Source of the DNA: Cololabis saira
Taxonomy: Eukaryota; Chordata; Actinopteri; Beloniformes; Belonidae
Assembly (NCBI RefSeq): GCF_033807715.1
Contig: NC_084587.1
Location: 19,825,017 to 19,889,016, forward strand
Direction of reading: 5' to 3'
Length of the DNA stretch: 64,000 bases
The position numbers and the translations under genes are program-made. Of the stretch, positions 57,921 to 64,000 are shown piece by piece. Position 1 is the first letter of the stretch, and every line of letters starts with the position of its first letter. The notes beneath the pieces were generated by a model. It had not been told where the DNA came from. It worked only from the letters and a program-made list of their open reading frames with translations, and ran no database searches.

Positions 57921-59021
57921 GGGTGCGTCCCAATACTCCCCCTCGCCCTCCTTTTCTTCCCTAACCCTAACTTTTGCGCGTTCCCGTGAAGGTAGTGGTG
58001 TCCCAATTCCTCTTTTCACCTAGGGGGAGGGGGCATAACGAGGGCTAGGGGCTGAGAATAGCCCCTTCAAATCGAGGGATTTCAGATGCTGACTTGGCGA
58101 GCGAGGGGGTATGAAAAAAAGAGGCTCTGCGTCGATTTGACTCGCCGACCGAAGGCAAACAGGCAGACTGGTCTCAGAGAAATAGAGAGAAATAATCCTG
58201 TGACTCGTCAGATTTGTTTTGGATGTTTCTGATATAATAGTCTTCAGAAACCACAAAGTAATCCAGCTGTTATCTGGGTAATTTACACACTTTCAGATAA
58301 AGTTGCGGAAGATCACGCCAGAATAAAGGGATTTATGGTTCCGCGTTACACCAACGCAGATCCTACGGCGGAGGTTACGCAACCTACGCCGTAGGCTCTG
58401 CGTCGATTTAACGCGGTCCCAAGCTCCGGACCCGGCAGACAGAAATCTCTAAATTTCGGAGCAAATTTCTTAACAGGCGTAGCTACAACTGTTAGATTTC
58501 ATCTATTAAACCAACATATTCCTAAATGATTTATTTCAGCCGGCGTGATTCTCAACAGAGCTGCGTCCCGGGAGAGAGTGTCTCTCCCGGGGCTGACGGA
58601 GCAGCCTGACCCGGCGATCACGTCTGTTCTCGGGCTGTGAGCTGAGGCTGCTCCCCGGGGCCGGCGGCTCTTCTCATCTCCGAAAACATCGGGTCAAATT
58701 TCTTAACAGGCGTTATTTGGATAAACTGAGCCCCGGTTGGGGATCTTAAGGTTACCATTATACCTGAAAAAATATTAAAACTTAATAAAGTGCCATATTA
58801 ACAGCGCTACAGCTGAAATTAAAACAGCTTTTGGCTCTCAGCTTCCTGATCAGGGTAGGGATGAAAAAGAGGGGTAGGGGGAGAAATGGGACAGGCACCT
58901 GGGCCAAGTGCCCTAGATCTCAAGTGCCCTAAAATCTCCCCCTTCTTTTTTAGGGCTTAGGGAAGAAAAGAAGTGCGAGTGAAGAAAAGAAGGGCGAGTG
59001 AAGGAGAATTGGGATTGGCCC
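57921..59021. mobile_element. Harbinger-like element, 1101 bp, TSD tta
   Basis: Left end gggtgcgtcccaatactccc; right end, inverted, gggccaatcccaattctcct; subterminal repeats of cttttcttccctaa-type words. The 3-mer tta flanks it (57918-57920 and 59022-59024). The interior holds a MITE fragment (58328-58420), a GC-rich part (58560-58700) with the duplicated phrase caaatttcttaacaggcgt (58463 and 58694), and no transposase frame. Confidence 0.75.
58328..58420. mobile_element. Truncated gctgatttatggttcc MITE
   Basis: ggatttatggttccgcgtta, then caccaacgcaga and cctacgccgtaggctctgcg; the right terminus stops at taacgcgg. It is nested inside the Harbinger-like element. Confidence 0.65.
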
Positions 59022-59024
59022 TTA

Positions 59025-59593
59025 ATGTTACCAGTTACCAAGAATAAAGGGTCATAACATATAGCAGGCGTCTCGATGCAGAATTATCCTTTTGCATGCA
59101 ATAGGTAATTAAATCTACTGAAATCTGGATCATCTCTTGAGTCTTATTCTTGGTAGCTTTCTATCTAGATATTCATCTAGTTGGAAAGAACATATTCAAA
59201 AGCGTTTAATTGTTGTTGCAAGGCAGCAAACTGCTCCAGTGTACCTGCAGAGATTTCTAGAGGTTTTTAACAACGCCTCCCTCCAGGGTCTGAAACTAAC
59301 CAGCGCCAATGTAAGATATCTGTTTGGTGAGTAAATCGTACTACGTAACATGGTGGCCCACGGTCTGCTTGGTCGTGCTCACTGGCTTCACCAACATTAG
59401 AAGAGTTGGATAATGCAGGCGATGGAGGAGGTGGTGGATCCATGCTGAATAACAACAAGATTTGCGCAGTGACTTTGCCCAAATCGTGTTGCACAAATCT
59501 GACCAGCAGTCTTCCTTGGCAAGTCTTGCTGTTATGTTCGTTGAACGTAAATAACTTCTTTCTGAGGCTCTTCAGTTCGTTAATTACCTGAGT

Positions 59594-59627
<34 letters not shown>

Positions 59628-59681
59628 CCATTCATTGAGATAATAAAGATAATTCTGCTACAACTTTTTTCTGACTCTTCT
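59025..59681. other. Unique sequence with a CA microsatellite
   Basis: CA tract at 59598-59627. The 183-codon minus frame at 59267-59818 runs through the CA tract (its CVCV repeat) and into the TTAA MITE, so I do not accept it as a gene. Confidence 0.5.
59598..59627. repeat. (CA)n microsatellite, 15 units
   Basis: A pure CA tract. Confidence 0.97.
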
Positions 59682-59685
59682 TTAA

Positions 59686-59992
59686 AGGAGCTTGAGGCCG
59701 GATTGTGGCAGGAGTAAGTAATAATGTCAGATGAAGCGTTCCAAACCCAAAAGAATGAGCCCTCTAGTGTATCTCTCCTTTGCCTTGAACAGGCTGTGTG
59801 CTGCAAAATGTGCTGCAATTCGGTCCCGAATTTCCCGCGCTAGGCTGCGGATGTGACGTCACATGACGCTGCATGTGCGTTCTCCCCGTTCTCCCGTGCC
59901 GGCTTCACTGTTGGCTGCAGTACCCCCGACGGCCGTCGTGGTGAAGGGTGGCGCTAGAGAGTCTCATTTCTTAAAAGGAGCCTCAAGCTCCT
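59686..59992. mobile_element. TTAA MITE, 307 bp
   Basis: The ends aggagcttgaggc and gcctcaagctcct are exact 13-bp inverted repeats, and TTAA lies on both sides (59682-59685 and 59993-59996). TTAA targets are typical of piggyBac and Kolobok elements. GC-rich, CpG-containing interior, no coding capacity. Confidence 0.85.
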
Positions 59993-59996
59993 TTAA

Positions 59997-62549
59997 GTTT
60001 GTATCCAACATAATACTTTATTTCAATAAAATGTATGAAAATTAATTAATTATTGTTTTGACTGGTAAAAAATATGCTTGGCGGCTGGATTTTTTAAATC
60101 TACCAGTCCACTTGGCTGGTGAGTCAAAGTGTTCATTTCAGACACTGCCTCCATCTTTACTCACTTACAATTTTTCAGCTGTTTGTTATTTAATTTAAAA
60201 AAAATCTTTACATTTAGTCTCAATATTATTTAACTCAATAAGTCAGTTACTTAATGATAATTATTATTTTCCCATTCAGTTCAAAGCACTTTCCTATGGA
60301 AGCAGGCTGCTAATGTGGGATGCTAATTGGTCCAGACTTCCATGAACGATAACCAGGAGCCTGTCAGATGGATTCTCTCGTGATTCCATTCCCGTTGAAG
60401 TGTTTGTGAAATGCGCTGCTGCTGCCCACGTCCTATCTTGGAGGATGTCTACGGATATACGTGAGGAGCTGTCCATCACATTCATCGCATAACTTCAGAT
60501 CCAGATGCACATTAGTGTGTGCAAATGTATGAGTGGCAGACAGAGCCACAGTCCACGTGATGTCAGCCATTTGCATAAGTTTGGGCAGCATACATCCATA
60601 ATACTAACGTTTTTATAGAGTTAAAGATTTGTCAAACAACTCAAATTTGCACACAGAAAGGTATGATTATGTGAACCCAACTGACAATGGATGAATGGCA
60701 GCAGCCAAAGGAGGAAAAAAAAAAAAAGAAAATTTAGGCTTATTCAACTGTCATTGTTACCTGCGTCTTCATGACTTTTATTGCACTTGCAGAAAAAAAC
60801 TGTTGTTTTCAGCTTGAAAAAATTATTACTATCCTTTATTGCCTGAAGAAACCATCACCGTTGTGTGAGATGAGAATCAAAAGCACATTCCAGACTTCTA
60901 AGTTCTTAGAGTAAGCCACAGCTTTGTAATAAGAACATGTGCATATGTTACCGTTGGAATTCATATCAACCATAACACCAGTGGCATTTCAAAATATTGC
61001 TATATAATCACACAGAAAGCTGAGGGCATTTAGGCTGAGTTTCCTCTCCAAGGGTGGGCTCAGACATTGAAAAAATAACATGTTGAACCTAATCAACACA
61101 GGTAAAAAAAATAGTAATTTAAAAATAGTTAATTTAATAACACAAATTTCCCAATTCCTCTGCACAACAGATCTGCCAATATATGATATGCCAATTTAAA
61201 TGTATCGTGCATGTAGATACATCCCTGTGTCTACAGCAGTTAGCACTTGTGCTGTGTTGAAAAGGATACAGCACACATGTATTTGGACCAGACCTGTCCA
61301 CTAACACCATCAGTCTAAATGGACAGTATTTTAGTTACTGACATTAGAAACATCAATAACATGAGAATGTCTCTTCAGTATGTGTTTAAATACAGTATAA
61401 ACAAAAAACGTAGTCTAAAGGCTTTATTTAAACTGCTGGAAAAGCAAAGGCTGAATATGTATGAAATCTTGATATGCTCTTATTAAATTTAGCAGTGACA
61501 CAAACAATAAAAGTGTGAGGATGAGCTCTTTACCCATGAAGGGGAAACCTCACTACCTAAGAGAAGAGAGAATGAAGTCAATTGGATAAAATCCTAAAAC
61601 CAAAAATCCAAATGAAACTATTCACAGAAACAACAGAAGTCTGGTTGAGTTAAACTGGAATACAACACATTGCTATCATGAAACAAAGATATTAGTGTGT
61701 GAAAGCACCACTTTAAACCAGGCTAGTCCAAGTATATTCCACCCTCTGCCTCCCGTTTCCCTCTGATTGCATTCTGAGCAGATTGAAATCATTTACGTCC
61801 TCAACAGAATGCGAAAGATAGATCTTTCAAGGAACGACAACAAACCGTGAACGGCTCAACGGTTTATCATTCAAGAGGAGCTTGGGAGTGAAAAAGTCAG
61901 GCTGATGTCATCAACCGGCGCATTATAAATCCCGTCGTCTGCCTGGGGACCACAGGCTGACTTCACACCTCTGTGACATTCTCTAACCCCTGAGTTTCTG
62001 ACAGGAAGAAAAAAAAAAAAAAAAAAAAAAAACCTTGAAAAATCTTTCTGGCCGTGGTGTCAGATGCTCACCATGAAATATTCATAATCTGAGAGCAGAG
62101 CCACAATAGAGGGGGTGGCAGCACGCGAGGATTTGACTTGCAGAAGCTGAGATGCTTAAACGAGAGTGACCGATTTCTCTCATCACGAGCTGTCAATCAC
62201 AAGCTCACTTTCATGTCACTATTCTTGGATGGATGGCACATAGCCATCTGTAATTTTTGAACTTGTAACTAAAAGATATAAACCTTTTACGACGCCTATC
62301 TGACTGTAACTTTAACAAAAATAATGAGATTAAAATGAATGTGCACAAATTCTTTTTACTTTTTTATCTACATTCTGTAATTATTTTCCTGATTGGATAC
62401 TTGGATACTCAATATTAAAATCTTTAATATATTCTGATTATATTTAAGGCTTTTTTAAGTCATTTTCTACATCTGAACATTTCATAATCAGAAGCTCTTG
62501 GTACACTGTGAACCTCTAACAGAGTAATTCTACATCTGTATGTAGGATA
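59997..62549. other. Unique sequence, no gene recognised
   Basis: Includes an A24 run at 62009-62032 and an A-rich patch near 60715-60731. The 63-codon minus frame at 60294-60485 (MNVMDSSSRISVDILQDRTW start) has no family I know. Confidence 0.45.
62009..62032. repeat. Poly-A tract, 24 nt
   Basis: An uninterrupted A run. I could not identify a retrotransposed body attached to it on either side. Confidence 0.95.
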
Positions 62550-62975
62550 ACCGCCTTCAGATCTTGGAGGTCGTGGTGGAGTAAAGAGGCTCTGACCTCC
62601 CTCTCTCTGCCACCTTCTCCAGTTTTTACTGGGGGAATACTAAGGCATTTCCCAAGCCAGACATAAGAGACGTAATCTCTCCACTGCGTCCTGGGTCTGC
62701 TCTGAAGCCTCCCAGGGCGGATCCAGGCTCTCCTGGACACCTCCCTGGGGTGTTGTCCAGGAGACATCCTAACCAGATGCCTGAGCCACCTCAAGAGGAC
62801 CTTCTCCATGTAGAGGAGCAGCAACTCTACTCTGAGTGGGAGCTTCTTGCCCTATCTCTAAGGAAAAGCCACTCTGTAGAGAAAACTCGTTTCAGCCACT
62901 TGCATGCATGATCACTTTCTTTAGATCACGAGTAAACTATAAGAGGGTAGGAACATTGACGGACCAGTAAACCGG
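62550..62975 (-). mobile_element. LINE 3' region, diverged (Rex/RTE-like)
   Basis: On the minus strand the frame reads LRWLRHLVRMSPGQHPREVS and later SRPRTQWRDYVSYVWLGKCL and GGREREVRASLLHHDLQDL, a diverged relative of the C-terminus at 55500-55772. Several stops lie upstream of the frame; no GATG tail remains. Confidence 0.8.
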
Positions 62976-63059
62976 GAGCCTTTCCTCTTCTTTTAGCCTT
63001 CACTTCACCACCAGTGACCAGAGCGTTGCTGCAGATGCTATCCCCTTGTAAAACTACTG

Positions 63060-63250
63060 GGATCTTCTGGAGTCTATCCCAGTATTCTATGTCTAAAAGG
63101 CAGCAGTACACCCTGGACAGGCTGTCAATCCATTGAAAGGGCCACATATAAACGAACATCCACCCACATGGGCAATTAAGAATCACCAGTTACCTTGACA
63201 TTCATGTTGTTGGACTGTGGGAGGAAACCAGAGAAGTACCCGGAGAAAAC
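63060..63250 (-). mobile_element. SINE body fragment, minus strand
   Basis: Plus-strand words gtacaccctggacaggctgt, ggcaattaagaatcaccagt and ggactgtgggaggaaaccag are the reverse of the common fish SINE body also seen at 2098-2250 and 23690-23930. The tRNA-like head is missing: the match breaks at cccggagaaaac, where a LINE fragment begins. Confidence 0.75.
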
Positions 63251-63400
63251 AAGATGAGAATCAGCGCATCCAAATCTAAGAACATGGTTAGCAATTAGAA
63301 AAAATTGGAATGCTCTCTCCAGGTTTGGGATGAGGTCTTGCCTCACATGGAGGAATTCAGATATTTTGGGGTCTTTTTCACACATGAGAGAAGAATAGAG
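63251..63400 (+). mobile_element. LINE internal fragment, plus strand
   Basis: gatgagaatcagcgcatcca, aaatctaagaacatgg, ctctccaggtttgggatgag and gaggaattcagatattttgg ggtctttttcaca follow the reverse-transcriptase 3' part of the GATG-tailed LINE (MRISASKSK... and EEFRYFGVFF...). Orientation is opposite to the LINE at 62550-62975. Confidence 0.7.
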
Positions 63401-64000
63401 TGAGGAATTGCTCTTTCTCATATGCTGTCAATATGTTTTTAATTGTCAACTATGGCCCTGATTCCATTTTTTATTTGCATTGTGTGAGCGCAAATACACT
63501 ATACTTCAGTAATATTTTTTAGAGGTCTATCTCACTCATATCTTATGGTGCCAGTGTGCTCCTATTCTACTCAGAAAGCCTGTTTACACTGGCCTCGTAA
63601 CAGCCTCTCCCAAATCTTTCTGTCTTTGTAGCACCTTTATTCAGCGCTGCTGTGCCGTGTGAATGGCATGAGAGGTGGAACACTTTGCTCAGTGCCTGTA
63701 TCGCCTTTTGTAGGTGGAAACAGGACCGTAACAGGGCAAAATGAGCACTGTACGAATCTGGAATGTAGAACGGCATAAATGGGATACGAGGACGGCTGCA
63801 AATTCTCCGTAGAGGATCAAATCGGTCCATCGTGAAGACAGTGAGAGGCTGTCTGACAGCACTGTTTAGGTTTGCTGTCAGAATATCCAGCCAAGTGACA
63901 ATCACGTTAAAGATACACACACACAAAAATGTTTTAACCACAGCAGCCAGAGAGGTAAAGACCAGGCTGTTCATACTACAAACTTCGTCACTTGACTTGG
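63401..64000. other. Unique sequence to window end
   Basis: A 135-codon minus frame (63567-63974) includes TMDRFDPLRRICSRPRIPFM; I recognise no family and would not call a gene. The phrase gcctgtttacactggcctcg at 63578 is reminiscent of dispersed fish repeats, but this is not firm. Confidence 0.35.

Noticed and set aside
59267..59818. 183-codon minus-strand frame, the longest in the window
   Set aside because: It crosses a CA microsatellite and a TTAA MITE, so it is a composite of repeats.
62009..62032. Poly-A as the tail of a processed pseudogene
   Set aside because: Neither flank shows a coding body or a flanking duplication.

Overview
This window looks like gene-poor, repeat-rich nuclear DNA from a ray-finned (teleost) fish. 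The evidence is the repeat fauna: LINE 3' ends with GATG/ATGG tails, tRNA-derived SINEs of fish type, Tc1/mariner fossils, many short hAT, Harbinger-like, TTAA-target and CACTA-like non-autonomous DNA elements, and long ATGG, CATA, GAAA, CA and AT microsatellites. I find no intact host protein-coding gene. The longest open frames (up to 183 codons) are low-complexity, overlap repeats, or have no family I recognise. All family names rest on sequence recognition by eye, not on a search.

Layout. 0-2.3 kb is a multi-level nest: a SINE on the minus strand holds a 1.97 kb hAT-like element (8-bp target duplication). That element holds a palindromic MITE and a 782-bp element (9-bp duplication), which itself holds another SINE. 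5.4-9 kb has a LINE 3' end, a solo LTR with a 5-bp duplication, a displaced 28S rRNA fragment, TTAA-type repeats, a 26-bp perfect palindrome and a 72-bp direct repeat. 13.8-21.2 kb has three hAT-type elements with perfect 8-bp duplications (one with a BED-finger remnant, one splitting a LINE) and a further LINE fragment. 23.2-25.2 kb has two SINEs and an internally repeated element with a GAAA tail. 30.8-33.1 kb is a Tc1-like fossil invaded by a 289-bp MITE and a hAT and abutted by two LINE 3' ends. 36.1-40.1 kb has a hAT MITE and a CACTA-like hairpin. 47.1-49.4 kb has a hAT MITE, a tRNA-like sequence and a decayed hAT transposase. 52.0-53.6 kb is a Tc1-like fossil split by a 572-bp repeat whose inverted relative lies at 57.5 kb. 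55.5-56.7 kb is a LINE (14-bp duplication) split by a Harbinger-like element (3-bp duplication) with a Myb-like ORF. 57.9-60 kb has a 1.1 kb Harbinger-like element and a 307-bp TTAA MITE. 62.5-63.4 kb is a LINE/SINE/LINE mosaic.

The remaining unique sequence (notably 2.3-5.4, 9.4-13.8, 17.3-19.2, 21.2-23.2, 26.5-30.8, 33.1-38.1, 40.1-47.1, 49.4-52.0 and 59.9-62.5 kb) shows no coding pattern I can defend. It could be intronic or intergenic. Where target duplications allow, the relative order of insertions can be read directly; this is the most solid information in the window.
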